Of a stretch of DNA of 64,000 nucleotides, positions 48,801 to 61,794 are shown piece by piece. This DNA comes from Sipunculus nudus. Lineage: Eukaryota > Annelida > Sipuncula > Golfingiida > Sipunculidae. Numbering within the stretch: the stretch's first letter is position 1; every line of letters begins with the position of its first letter. The position numbers and the translations under genes are program-made. A model generated the notes under the pieces. It made no database searches. It was not told where the DNA came from and saw only the letters and a program-made list of their open reading frames with translations. The stretch is taken from positions 79,414,659 through 79,478,658 of the forward strand of contig CM049313.1 of assembly GCA_026874595.1 (NCBI GenBank), written 5' to 3'.

Positions 48801-50936
48801 TTGACGATGTTAATTATCTGAGTGGCGAGGGAAAACAAGGTAAGTCAATAATACGGACCTGTCAACCAAATGTTAGACTGCTTGTAGACGGTCTGATTGA
48901 CGATGTTAATTATCTGTGTGGCGAGGGAAAACAAGGTAAGTCAATAATACGGACCTGTCAACCAACAGTTAGACTGCTTGTAGACGGTATGATTGACGAT
49001 GTTAATTATCTGTGTGGCGAGGGAAAACAAGGTAAGTCAATAATACGGACCTGTCAACCAACTGTTAGACTGCTTGTAGACGGTCTGATTGACGATGTTA
49101 ATTATCTGTGTGGGCAGGGCATACAAGGTAAGACAGCCGCACCGTTATGCTTACAGTAGAATTTCCCTATTACCAATGTGTAAAATTCTGATTTCTATTA
49201 TATTTGGACTTCAAATGCCTATGTTGTTATTATCCCTATAATAGTGGTTGGAGCTGTTCAATAAGTATTGCCTGCCAATAATTATAATTAATCGTTTTGA
49301 TAGTTTATTACTCTGAAACTGGAATATTGGTTAAATTACATATTAACTGAGCCATAACGGAATAAAAATAATATTTTATACTATTTTTTATCTACTTTCT
49401 GATAACTACAATCAGTATAACCCAAGGAATAGTTTAAAATTCCACGTTAAAGAACGTTTGTTTTTTCCCCGAAAATTACAGAAACCAATAGTTTGAGGAA
49501 GTATCCGTTTATCACTGGAACATTAAATCTGTATATACAATAAAACAAACCAAATTATAGCAACATGAATGAGTCATTATTTAGGGAAGGCCGCAGATTA
49601 GCAGAGGCAAATATTTATGTAACTGTGTTAATTAAAATCCCCAGCATACCTAAGAAACGTAAACTGTTTTACCAACCGGAACTTGATGACTAAAGTTCAT
49701 CACTGCACCGAAGTGCTGAAGAGACAGCAACAGGATATTCAAAGGGCAGCTACCAGGTTTCATGGCTCCGCTGTGGAGATCAGGGCCAAGGGATGCAGGT
49801 TTGTACCCTTTATACGGATGTCAACCCTCCAAAGGTGGATATCGGGATCCGGGATGCTTTCTGTTGTAACAAATCCTTTCTATGTAGAACTAATGATGAC
49901 GAGATGATTACCTGTATAAATAGCTTTCCTGTATTCCTGTATTAGAGGAGCATGTTTAATGCAAATGTACATTAATTTGTACCATATCTTTAGATAACAA
50001 CTTTTTGAAAAATTCTTCGAGTGTCAGTCATGTTTAGTTACTTTCAGTCATTGGCATTGAGATTGTGCAATCAATCTGTGCGCTGACACTTTGACGAAAA
50101 AATTTAGACCTGCAATAATCTTTTACACAGAGTTTATCCCATAAATTAACTCCCCTAACTGAAACATCAAACTCACCAAACTTCATCAAATTTCAGCGCC
50201 GTAACTGGATGCGTCCTTGTCCAAACCTTGTTGAATATGTTTGGATTATTTTGACGTAAGCGCGTTGGGATCGGCGTTTTCTCCTGGAAATATCATTCTA
50301 AGCGGAACTATTTCGTTTTAAAAACCAGTTTTCATGCATCCTACCGATTATTATTGAATATTTCTTTGTATGTTACACGTCGCAGAATGGTCGCTGATTA
50401 TGAGAGCTGTGTCAGCACCGCTGTGCTGAGACAGTGCAGTTCTGAAGGCGCGGACTTAATGAAGACTGTTATGGACAAAGTTCTCGGTCCTTCCAGTCGA
50501 CTCCTTAACTGTGGTAAGCATTGGACAGCCCGTGTTACTGTGTACTTGACATCCACCTGCAACCTCTTTTTGACTCCCATCACTCTATTTTTTAACTTGT
50601 TCTTGAATGTTTAAACAGCCATTAATGTACGACTATCACAACTCCTAACATATTTACAAAAAATAAGAAGGTTATTTAAAGTAAGGCAAGTGATATATAA
50701 TACATATATATTATCGATTGACAATAATAGTTTTAATTACATGGTCAAGTATTATGTTGATAATTTATTAATATATTTGTATGTATACACAGAAAGTTAT
50801 CTTTTATGATTTTATATTAGATGGAAACATTTTTATGTTTCACTCACAATAAAGAGATACAGCGAATTGATAAGAGAGAATGACAGAAAACGAGAGAGAG
50901 ACGGAGACAGCCAGCCAGACAGACAGACAAACATAA

Positions 50937-50990
<54 letters not shown>

Positions 50991-51198
50991 ACAGACAGAG
51001 AGGTAGACAGCGAGACAGAGAGACAGAGAGCGACAGACAGGAAGAGAGACAGACAAACAAAGAGAGACAGACAGAGTGGAACAGACAGAGAGGAAGAGAG
51101 ACAGACTGGAAGAGAGACAGAAAAACCGAGAGAGTCAGACAAAGAGAGACAGACAGAGAGTAAAATAGACAGACAGACACAGAGAAATATATATATAT

Positions 51199-51287
<89 letters not shown>

Positions 51288-52054
51288 CATACAGAGAGAG
51301 AGAGAGAGACATAGACAGAGAGACAGACAGACAGAGACTGACTGAGTGAGAGGCAGACAGAGAGAAAGACAGAGAGTGAAACAGACACAGAGAGAGAGAG
51401 AAAGAGAGAGAGAGAGGAGAGAGAGAGAGAATGAGACAGAGACAGACAGATAGAGAGAGAGACAGACAGAAAAAGCAGACAGAGAGACTGACGGACAGAA
51501 AGGCAGACAGAGAGACAGACAGAGAGAGACAGAGACGGAGAGAGACAGACAGAGATACAGAGACAGAATGAGAGAGACAGAGAGAGAGAGAGACAGAGAG
51601 TGAAACAGAGAGAGATAGAGAGAGAGACAGACAGACAGACAGATAGCTAGACAGACAGACAGACAGAGAGCTTTTCACCAACTACAATGGTTGTCAATAA
51701 TTGTGTCTTTTGTCACATTTGTACTTTGGCAGTTCTATTTTGTTGCAGCTCCTCGAGTCATATCCGGGTTCTCAGTACCACCTCATGCACCTAATGACAG
51801 TACGTACGACAATATAACAACACAGCCTTTACACACCAATGCACACGCAAATACAAACCAAATTTTGTCTAAAATATAACTAATTTAGCAGGTGTGGCAC
51901 TGGTTTGCTAGCGTTGTCACGTATACATCAGCCAATTAATAATAACAATAATAATTCCTCGGCGTGATTAAATCATGGCTTCGCCTCGCGATTGCCATGA
52001 ATGACACACGCCTCGTAAAATCTTACATGTTGTATAACATTCCAGTGGGCTATA

Positions 52055-52114
<60 letters not shown>

Positions 52115-52749
52115 TGAATATAATATATGTAAAATAAAATATAAAACAAACTTTTTTTATTTAATTATATATAAATATTAACAACCGATAAAATGCAAAA
52201 GGATAAATTCGTAAAAGAGATTATAATCTTGAGTCTATGTCACAGGTATACCATTGATCAGAGTAGGTAAGCCATGAGATTATTATCTTATATTGTTAAG
52301 TGCTCTGGACTTGCCGTTTCATGAATAAATCTTTACAGCTGTACTTCTATATCTCCTTAAAATGTTTACCGAATTCCGGTCCCCAAATGTTAGAAATTGC
52401 CTTTTTAAATATTTTCGTGGTTAAAGGAACGCCTGTAGCGGGAATAACAGACTCCCTAATCCAGGCCCTAATTTAAACTTCATTAGCCTTGATCTGTTTA
52501 CGCTAGAAATTTTATCATAATGCGCTGGCGTTTAACAGGCTGATACATATTGATGAACAAGGTCAGTGCTTTCCTCTGGGACTTCCGGTTTGCTTTAACC
52601 CCAGTACTTGCTGCATGACAACATCTGAACAATGGAGAGTACCTCGGATTAATTATCATAACTATTTGTACATTCCATGTGAAATAAATACTGTTTAAAA
52701 TAAATACTCTCTAATTATTTTTTAATTGAAGAAATAAACCTTTTAATAC

Positions 52750-52793
<44 letters not shown>

Positions 52794-55592
52794 CAATCTA
52801 TTTTTCTATATATAATATTATTTTTTTTTCATTGATGTTATTTTCATTAGCTTAGCTATTTGGACGGTTCTTTGTTCTGTCCTTTAGCAGGTTACAAACA
52901 GTGTGTAACAGTTAGAGCTAACCTTAGAGCTTTCCTTTGTAACATATTTATCTAAGCTTGCGAGGTCTTGATAGTGAGGCTGGTCTGTTATCCCTGAGCT
53001 ACATAACCGAATAAAAACACCAAACTAATGCTGACGTTTCACCTTGAACAGCTTGAAAAAGAGTGAAGAATATTCATTTTGGTCAAGGTTATCGAGACAT
53101 AATTGTATGTGAAACGAGGAGAGTTTTGGGTATGAGGCTGGCTACGATTAAGATATTTGTTGATATGTTTCAGGGCCTCTGAATACTCCCAGACTCCCCG
53201 GTAATGGTACGTATACAAACAAAGCCCCAGACTATATGCTAGACTGAAGGATTATTTTTTTTTGTATAAAGACAGCTAAATAATATACTCTTTGTGTTCC
53301 CTTATGCTAAATTTATACTTTATGTTGTTTATTTTTTACCATTTCGATTTCCTGGTAAAGTTGCTACAATTCATATATGGTATATAGGTGTGTTGCTTCG
53401 AAGAGACTGTAATTTATTTATGGTGTAAGGTACTTCATATTTAAATTACCACATTTTACATATGGTTTAAGATACATTGTGTTTAACTGGCGGGCTTTGA
53501 TATGTGGTTGACACCGTTAGTTAAGTGACGGAATCACGCTATTTCTAAAATATTACAATTTGGCTTACTTATATTTATGCTTCTTTAGCAATCTTTGTAA
53601 TCAAAAAAGAAATAGCGCTAAATCCCATGTTTGTTCGATAATTATCATGATGTATTGAAGATGTGGGCGGTGCTACTTTCAAAATATATTTAAATTTAAT
53701 TGTTGCAGCACCGGAGAAGATACATGACTTCTCCCAAGTTGGTAAGTAATACACACACGCATACGCACACACGGACGCACACACAAGAGCGGCGCAATTT
53801 GAGAATAGACTGACAGCCTATGTGAAATAACTTCACAGTAAAGGCAGAGGAAGGTTGTACAGGGGATTATATATGTTGACCCTGAACTCATTATATATAA
53901 GTGAGACATGTCAAACCAGTAATGGATATTCTACATAGTAGGCCTATTATATATGAGCACCCTAATGTTGTACTGAAGGAAATTGGGGGGGAAGGGGGGG
54001 GGTAAATAAAATTTCCTTTATTGATTGTACCTTCTTGTAAGGTTTTAGTACGGCTTTAAAAACATCAGCATAGTAAACACTTCCGTCCTTGAGTCCTTGC
54101 CAATAAGATACAATGAATTAGAAAGCATTCAGAAACCGCATACCACCGCCAGTGTCAGCTTGGTCACCAGATCAGGAGTACAAGCAATGATCATGATTAG
54201 ACTGTGTTGTGTTTCATGTAAGCGCGGTAAATTATATGGACCAACACCGAGAAGTATTTGTGTTAAGATTCACCAGTTTGGTGGCTGGATAACAGGTCAG
54301 CTATGCTCGTCTGAACAAAGCGACTAGCCGGCTCAAATAAGGTCTCACCTGCACATATGTCAGGATGTGGAGACATTATTCGGAAATTTTTACATTTATT
54401 GTGTACATTGTACTGGCGAATGACGACGATCTCGCCCACGACCGCGATAAACAAATTATAATGGTAAAGAACACTTATGGGGATCAATATTGCTCAAATT
54501 ATTACTTTGCCTCGGCAAGTTTCACAAAAAATGGTAAGCTTGTGAGTAAAGTTGCTATAAACTAATCCACTAATTAAGATTTAAACCTCACCTCCGCCAC
54601 CTGGCATGGGTAATTTTAGCGCGAGTCACCACTGACGAATGGTTGTGGGGCCCCTCAATATACTTACCCCTGGCGACCTCTGCATGCTCACATTATATTT
54701 TCCCGTTAATAAAACCGTCTCAAGTGAAAGTATCCTGTTGGCGGTACTGATAAGAGGGCACACTACGCTAATAATACTGCACCGATTGACTTCAACATAC
54801 GGCGTCATGCACGTAATTATACATCAGGTTTTATGCGATCATTCCGCTGAATAAATACCCGTGGTAGGTAGAAGTGCTCCACATAACACAGTTATGACTT
54901 TCGATCTTAACATTTTCAAACTGAAAATGAACAGTTTTTAAAAATTATTTCATTGCTATATACACAGATTACGTTTAATATTGATCATAATTAAAATCTC
55001 GACATAAATTATAACCAAGCGGGCATGTTTATCCTCTACCACGCATAATAATGGGGCGGGTAATAGTCTATGTATATAAAACTTAATTATATGTTTATAC
55101 ATCCTAGTTGTATTTCTCAACTTCTCAGATTAAAATAAATAAAAAATAGAGTTTTTTTTCTTCTTATATTTAGCTCTTTATATCCCATAGATGTTTTGAG
55201 CCACCCCCCCCCCCCCCACCCCCCCACCCATTGATGTATTTTAAATACACCACATTGGATAATCACACAAAAAAAACAAAGTTGTATTGTACAAGTCTAT
55301 ATGGTAGTGTTACACATTGCGGGATCATAACCATGGTAAATAAGAAAATACATGAGGTCTTTTGTTGCATTATGAATCAGTATGGTAATTAACTTTCTGA
55401 TATATTTTCCGGTAAGATGAAGCAGACGACTTCCGGACCAACTGGCTCATAGTGACTCTTGCTGTAAGCGGTGGCCTGTTTGTATTTGGAGTGGTCGGTG
55501 TCATTGCGTTTGTATACAAAAGATCCAAACGTCACGTGGCTGAATCTGGGGACTTCAGCAATCAACCTTATAGGAAACTTCCTGAGGTCTAA
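45888..55592 (+). CDS. gene C: two-domain Cys-rich single-pass membrane protein
   Basis: Nine coding exons with matching phases: 45888-45936, 46178-46313, 46990-47111 (first donor), 49696-49798, 50386-50513, 51749-51799, 53174-53206, 53709-53741 and 55417-55592; 276 residues. Residues 1-21 are a signal peptide. Domain 1 has Cys 25, 33, 61, 70, 78 and 97 (C-x7-C-x27-C-x8-C-x7-C-x18-C). Domain 2 has Cys 106, 136, 145, 154 and 179; the second Cys found in gene B is missing. Residues 180-218 are a Pro-rich stalk from three small exons; 228-252 is the membrane segment, then KRSKR and a short tail with YRKL. An acceptor-like AG at 45872 suggests a 5' untranslated intron. AATAAA lies at 55741. The exon 3 donor border is repeated 22 times (separate entry), so the real exon 3 end is uncertain. 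Function unknown; probably a plasma-membrane receptor or adhesion protein. Confidence 0.84.
47025..49137 (+). repeat. 96-bp array duplicating the exon 3/donor border of gene C, 22 copies
   Basis: Twenty-two donors, each CAAG/GTAAG, lie at 47111 + 96n up to 49127 with no indel. Each unit holds the last 25 or so codons of exon 3 (RTCxPxVRLLVDGLID and VNYLCGEGKQ), the donor and the first 13-14 intron bases. The unit is 32 codons, so reading past a donor stays in frame unless the base after GTAAGT is G (TGA); units 1-3, 5, 12 and 16-21 have C (open), units 4, 6-11 and 13-15 have G (stop). The last unit has GTAAGACAG. An open frame of four units runs from exon 3 to 47407. The minus-strand frames (up to 221 codons) are shadows. 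Confidence 0.96.
50862..51672. repeat. purine-rich GACAGA/GA simple repeat with (TA)n core
   Basis: About 810 bp of almost pure (GA/GACAGA)n on the plus strand with a TA tract at 51186-51255, in gene C intron 5. The long Ser/Leu/Val frame on the minus strand is low-complexity translation, not a gene. Confidence 0.96.
52060..52112. repeat. (TA)n microsatellite in gene C intron 6
   Basis: TA run of about 52 bp. A second run near 52752-52778 continues into (GT)n. Confidence 0.96.
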
Positions 55593-55748
55593 ATGGCTCC
55601 GTCATTGTTGAAGAATACTCTCTTCTCGTCTTTTCTGCCGTTTAGACGCATTCGACATCATAGCTAAAACAAGTATACACGTGTATACTACATACTGTGC
55701 TTCCCAGTCAAAAATCATTGTTTAACACAAAAGTAATGGAAATAAATA

Positions 55749-55755
<7 letters not shown>

Positions 55756-55804
<49 letters not shown>
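55756..55804. repeat. (TA)n microsatellite after gene C
   Basis: TA run starting about 10 bp after the tandem AATAAA motifs at 55741, so it lies at or beyond the likely end of the gene C transcript. Confidence 0.96.
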
Positions 55805-55807
<3 letters not shown>

Positions 55808-57913
55808 TGTAATTCAAATGAAAACAATTTTCTTGTTGCAACCGTGATGAGTGCGATATACAGAGATTCTTCTTTCCCACATGGTGTGACAGTTTCTTGC
55901 CCTTTAGATATTTTAAGAAGACGAAATTCGGGACCTGGAGAAGAATGCTTGAAATAAATTGGCTAGTAAATGTTCCATTGGATGCCAATATATTAACCCA
56001 GAGTTCAGAGTTTTTGAATGTATGTAAGCATGAACTTTAAGGTCAACTTTTTAAGAAGTTGGAGGTATATGTAAAGAACTTTATAGATGTGTCCGTTATA
56101 CTACATCATTTATATATGAGTAAACATAAATTTATTTTTCATACGCTTGTTAATATATTAACCTGATTACAGAAACTAACATTCCGTATATACCTGGTCT
56201 TAATGTTTATTTTTCTTTTTCCGTATGGAATTGCCGTGAGGTGTTTTATTCCAGAATAAATATTTGTTTTTAGATTATACTCATGTTGTTATGACAGTGT
56301 AATTGAAGTTCTAGCATACAGCAGTAATTCCATACGCTTCTTTGATGGGTTTTTAATACACATGTAATTTGCATACATACCTTTTTTCTTATTTGTTTAT
56401 CTGTATTCTGGGTGACTTGTTTAAAACCCAAATTGTTCCTGCTATAAGGCAAATTTTATATTCAGTTATAACAGATACACACAAATGCACTGCACTAACA
56501 ATCCCAGATTACATTTATTTAAGGTTACGGCTACTTAAATCAAATCCCTTTGGTTACTGTTTTAAAGAGGTTACATATATATATATATAAGTATAAAGGG
56601 ATACGCATCCCCGCCCTCAAAACTTCGTGCTGTGCCAGCACATCGTTAATACATCCCCCTCTGGCGTCTCTAATAATATTCTGACATTTGCCATCTCTAT
56701 ATATGACGAAGGCTTAGGTCAAGGGATATGGACTCGCCGTATATCCTTGTTCAGACACATTGGCGTCCTGTAGACTCTGCTGGGACCAGGGGTCTAAATA
56801 AAGCAGGTTTCAATCCAAGTACTGCGTGAATTGTTTAAAATAAAATGCAATATCCGGCTTCCAAAAAAAATTAATAAATCAAGTCACACCTTTCCAGACA
56901 TGATTGATACGAGTAAGCATATCAAACCTCGTATTTATTCGGCAACAAAATATGAATAATCTTGGCCTACAAAAAATCGTGCAAAAACAAAGAACCTTAT
57001 TGTTTTAAACAAAATGACTTACCATCTGTTACCAGAGTTCAACCCTAGTTATTGATTTAACATATAAAATGTAAAATTTATAGTGTAAATTTTTTTTAAA
57101 TTGGCAAACTTCCGAATCAAGGGACTCTATTTGTACGGCCTCATTTACATGTGCAAAACATGGCCAGGGTGACTGACATACGGAGCTCCCTCCTGCATGT
57201 AGCGTGCAAATGGAACAGCTCACGGAACTAAGATGCAATTTAACACAAATTTTCTTGATTTAAATAAAATTACACTTTTAGTCTTACATAGTTTTGTGAG
57301 AGGCCGGCTTTACTATTCGAATGGACAGGGACATCTAGTGGCAAACGGGAAAACTACTCTTGTTACCAGTATATCAAAATCATGGGCCGTGGCAATGAAA
57401 TTTTACTTTCGCAGTAGCATCAATGAAAATTAAAAGGGGGGCCTAATTACCTAAAAATCATGTTGAAAAATAGTGTCTTCTCTTTTTTAATATATTTCAT
57501 TGCACAAATCATACAATGTATACAATTTATACAAAGCACATTTGCAGAATCCAAATTTTCCCATTCTCTTTTTCTAATACTTAAACTACAAAAACTACTG
57601 TAAGTTATATTTATTTCCTTATTTTGTCCCATTTTCCCAAATGTATGGTAATCTTATATTTCTGTTTTGCTATTATATGCTCAATCTCCTTACAAAATCT
57701 GACATCACATTACTTATGTTCTAAGTATATTTCTTTCTGCTATAATATACACTCATTTTAAATGTAAGGAGCACCTGATTTATTAAAAAAAGGTTACTCT
57801 TAATTGGAAACCATCCGTACAATTTCGCTTCTGTATGGCAACACCCATGCTCAAATTGGCAGGCTGCAGCGCCTTTAGAATTGTGCTGCTCGGCTAATGA
57901 CAATCACCCAGTG
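55805..57913. other. spacer, no gene recognised
   Basis: AT-rich sequence without a supported exon; a short TA run lies at about 56573-56589. The short frames have no recognisable domain. Confidence 0.5.
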
Positions 57914-58215
57914 GCGAGCTCACATCAAACCGGTACTTGTTGAGCTACATTGGCTGCCGGTGGAGTAGAGACCTTGTTTTAAAATGCTGTTGCTTACCTA
58001 CAAAGCTCTCCGTGGCCTAGCACCTTCATACCTCGCTGACATGATTAAGGAGTATCCCCTGGTGCGTGCACTAAGGTCGGTCAATAAATCTCTCCTTGAG
58101 GTGCCGAGGGCCCGGACACAGAACGGAAAGAGATCATTTAGATACTCCTCCGCTATCTTCCTCAACATATCAAGAATGTCTCAAGTGTTCCATGTTTCAA
58201 AAGACTACTGAAAAT
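57914..58215 (+). mobile_element. CR1/Rex-like LINE C-terminal fragment
   Basis: The conceptual peptide gives LVELHWLPVE, a stop, then MLLLTYKALRGLAPSYLADM, LRSVNKSLLEVPRARTQ and GKRSFRYSSAIF. This is the conserved tail after RT in CR1/Rex1/L2-type LINEs (HWLPV...LLLTYKALxGLAPxYL). The 5' part is absent and an in-frame TAG is present, so it is a dead truncated copy. Confidence 0.78.
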
Positions 58216-60540
58216 AGACCTTTTCCAGTTGGCATATTATAAGCCGATGTCATCCACTTTGTTTGGATTCTCAATTATTTAGTTTTCTGCAGATCTATTT
58301 TTTAATATTTTCTAATATTTTGATATTTTTAATCATTTCATATCATTTTAGGATTTTTCCTTCCTTTGATACCAGGTGTTTAACAAACCTTATTCCACAT
58401 AAATCCAAAGATTTACAGGACCGCAATTTGAGCTCTCATGAAAAAAAAACAAAAAAAACAAAAAAACAAAGTGAAACAGGATAATACAGGGTGTCCCGCC
58501 AAGGAGATACTAGACTGAAAAATAGGTCAGGACGCCCTGGTTCTGCTTAAATCACGCTATGTAACATAGAGAGTGACGTACCATCAAATCAAAGGAGAAC
58601 AGCATCATCCTATATAGTCTAGAGAGTAACCGTCAGAGCCAATAAGGCAACAAACAAATTAGGTTTATACATGTCTACAAAGCTATACGACCCTAACAGA
58701 GTTCACACTATACAAATGGAGATTTAAATTTTTTCATATTTTAACTTTATGATGTACTCAGAATCCAAACAAATGTCTTTGTTAAAAAAACATAGTTTAT
58801 TAAAGTTGATATAATTGTTTGTGTAAAAGAAATCCAACTGGTATTGTACGTAGGCAAAGTCTGTATCATATGACATACGGAATGTCACGTAACAGTTACC
58901 AAACACATTTTATTTGTTTTATTATTTCTGAAAAGATTCAATTTTTCAGCTTTGACAATAAGAGCTTACTTTAACACACTATAAAATGATCTTTCAATAT
59001 GATTATAGATTCAAGATCTAGAAAAACACAGAAAAAAGAATAGAACAGCAAATGTTACCTGATTCATTTGTTATTCAGTAGGAAGGGCTGTTGTTTACAG
59101 TTGAGTTACCGGGGATATGAAAACGACCCTGCAACATGACTCCGTCTTTGTGAGTTCAATTGGACAGGGCAAACGCAAGAACAATTCGACAATCGTCACA
59201 ACTAAAATTTTTTTTTATTTTTTTTTAGTTGATTCTAGGGGTATTTTTTTCCCGTAGAATCCATTTTTGCTTATAGGAAAATTTTGTGCATATTGAATGA
59301 GATAATTTGCATATTTCAATAAATTAGTAAAAATAATTATATATTACACAAATATACTGATAAACTCCCTGTAGGTAAGCAAATTAAGGGTACAAAATAT
59401 TTTAACAATTTCATGTATTATCTAATTTTATGTTAAATTAGGTCACAGGGTAGTTATTTGCATATAAATTATGTAAATTAGGTAAAATGATTAAATTTAT
59501 TTTCGATATACATGTATGTATTTTTATTATAAGAAAATTATGACGGTGAATATATTGACGGTGTGTCCTTAATATGAACTTAAAACAAAACCTTGATTAT
59601 CATTTTATGTTAATAAATATATCTTCAAAATCTGCATATGTGAATATGTCAATGTTTAATAGAAAAAGCGATATTGAGTGAAAATTAAAAAAAAATAATA
59701 TATATAATGAGAAATTGGTCGATTCATGAGTATCGTATATTTTTGTGTAAAATAAGTGTGCAGCACACCCACCCTGGGGTCTCTGATCCCAAGGAAATCG
59801 TTTTTGAACGTAAGGAGGCAATATTGTATGTTTGAAATAAATTTTACAGCAACATTGCTTACATTCGCTTGAAATCGTCTGTACAAGTATCCCTCTCTCT
59901 CTTTTTATTGGAAAGGAATTAGCACTCGAACATCAAAGATCGTTGGCCAAGCTGTCCCCCGAATTTTATTGCCATATCCGTTTGTCCCGGCCCTTAGCGG
60001 CTATTGTTCTCCGCTTCACGCTTATCTTGGAACTGAAGAGTGAATTGCAATCTAACATCTAGATCCCCGATGTCATGATGGATGTTGTCCCTTTTATAGA
60101 CACAGATCATACAGAGCTTAGAATACCACCCAAGTACATACATAGTGTGGTGACTAAAATTTACTCTTAGATATATTTATCATTTTAGTCACCCGTGGTG
60201 GCTATAGGCAGAGTTTGGACATGGATGCCCATGGGACTGTTTTTTTTAATTTACACCTGCATTGTTTGTTACTGATGGTGCACTAAGTCCTTATATCTGT
60301 ACTTCCTGCAGCTAATTCCATGACAGGCAGGGTACAGGGAATCTATTCCACAGATCAGCGTTTCTTGTTGGACCATCAAACCTTCTGTATATTGTTATCT
60401 TAACTTTGCCAAAATCGGGTGAATGTTGTCTGTTTCAGGGGTATGTCATCAAATTTTATTGAACCAGGTGATTTTTTTTAATGATTTATAATGACTATTT
60501 TTTTTAATGTATAAAACTAAATAAAAAATTCTTGTTCACA
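58216..60540. other. spacer, no gene recognised
   Basis: AT-rich sequence with A-rich tracts near 58440-58470 (possibly the LINE tail) and T-runs near 59205-59225. No exon with supported splice sites was found. Confidence 0.5.
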
Positions 60541-60550
60541 CCAACAGGCC

Positions 60551-60758
60551 TGTATGGCCCTGCGAAACCTTGTCGAAACGCCAGGGAACACTGTCAGGAT
60601 TTACTGGAACTTCAGAGGCTCTATTCTATGAAGCCAGGCGGCGCCACAAGGCTGTTGATAATGAGGGAAAGGCAGGGCTGAGAGACCTTGACTGTAACGT
60701 AGATCTGAAGAAGAGTTGGACCGGAGAAGGCCAAGGAATTACACGTTTAAAGATGTAA
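60551..60758 (+). CDS. weak candidate terminal exon
   Basis: An acceptor-like CACACCAACAG precedes a less AT-rich stretch that is open in one frame to TAA near 60758 (SKRQGTLSGFTGTSEALFYE and on, 62 residues) and in another to 60670 (PCRNAREHCQDLLELQRLYS). No in-frame ATG starts the longer frame. I recognise neither peptide. It could be the last exon of an unseen plus-strand gene or chance. Confidence 0.2.
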
Positions 60759-60759
60759 C

Positions 60760-61790
60760 CATTTGGTACTTCTTAATTAATATAATACATTTCTTCCAGT
60801 TATACTTTAGCTTACAGAAACAGACTTATACACTGCAACAACTGGAATCAAAATTGATTAATAGAGAAAGAGATGTGTGATATGTAGCACTTTGTCCCAG
60901 TGTGATAAACATTGTCTTATGATAGTTCAAAGCTGTTCAACACAAGAACTGGGAAAAAATAGCAAATCCAGGTCAAAGGAGGAAGACAACATATATAAAA
61001 AATATGTTAAAGATATTAACTAATTGTGTGTTGTCTGAGTCTGGTAAACATTATATGATTACACTTCCCTTAGATATTCATATTACATTGCAAGAACATA
61101 ATATCAGCTTGAGGAGGGGACAAGATTATTTCTGTGACTCCTTGGTTTCAGTATGTCTCAGTATACTGAATAAAAACACATTAGATGTTATCAAGCCTTA
61201 TTGATTTTTTTATGTAGTTTTCATTTGCCTTCACAGGTTCCATTTTCCCCTATGTAAACACAAAGATTTGCTAAATGTAAAATAACTGATTTTCCCAACG
61301 CCTTCCCAAAAAGACTTTTTTTTTATTTTGTCCCTTTGAAGGCTGTTTTCTGTGACATCTGCTGAAAAAAATAAACGCCCAAAACGTATTAGTGAAATTA
61401 GGTCAGAAGCATTGAACTATTGATCATACACTCAACCTAAGCTTTTGTACACCACTTACGACACTGAACAAACAGAAGGGCTGCATTTATACTGAGGCCT
61501 TACCTCACTCTTACCGTAGAAACAATGTACATACTCTCACCATGATTGTATGTATTATTTAATCAGTGCTATACAGGTTGGGTACGCTCCTGGATGTAGT
61601 TGACAAAAACTTTTTAATATGACATTGCTTTATTTTTTAAATAAGTACGTTTTCTCCCTGACATTAGGAGTACAGGTGTATATCCAGTTATGCCTGGACT
61701 GCAACCTTATACAATTCCCAAAATGGGAAGAACCAATAAATTATAGTTTACAAATTATTAATGATAAAGGCAATCAATTTAATTAAGTAT
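60760..61790. other. spacer, nothing recognised
   Basis: Contains several short frames (one of 66 codons at 61004-61204) without domain features. No element is identified. Confidence 0.45.
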
Positions 61791-61794
61791 GACA

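Noticed and set aside
47025-49137. CRISPR-like array
   Set aside because: Units are contiguous and nearly identical with no unique spacers, and the genome is eukaryotic with introns.
50833-51681. 282-codon Ser/Leu/Val frame on the minus strand
   Set aside because: Translation of (GA/GACAGA)n simple repeat with a TA core.
54097-54854. Cluster of 66-76-codon frames in gene C intron 8
   Set aside because: Frames overlap on both strands, lack splice borders in matching phase and resemble nothing known.
58485-58510. ACAGGGTGTCCCGCC resembling a mariner-like end
   Set aside because: No inverted partner or transposase nearby; too short to support.
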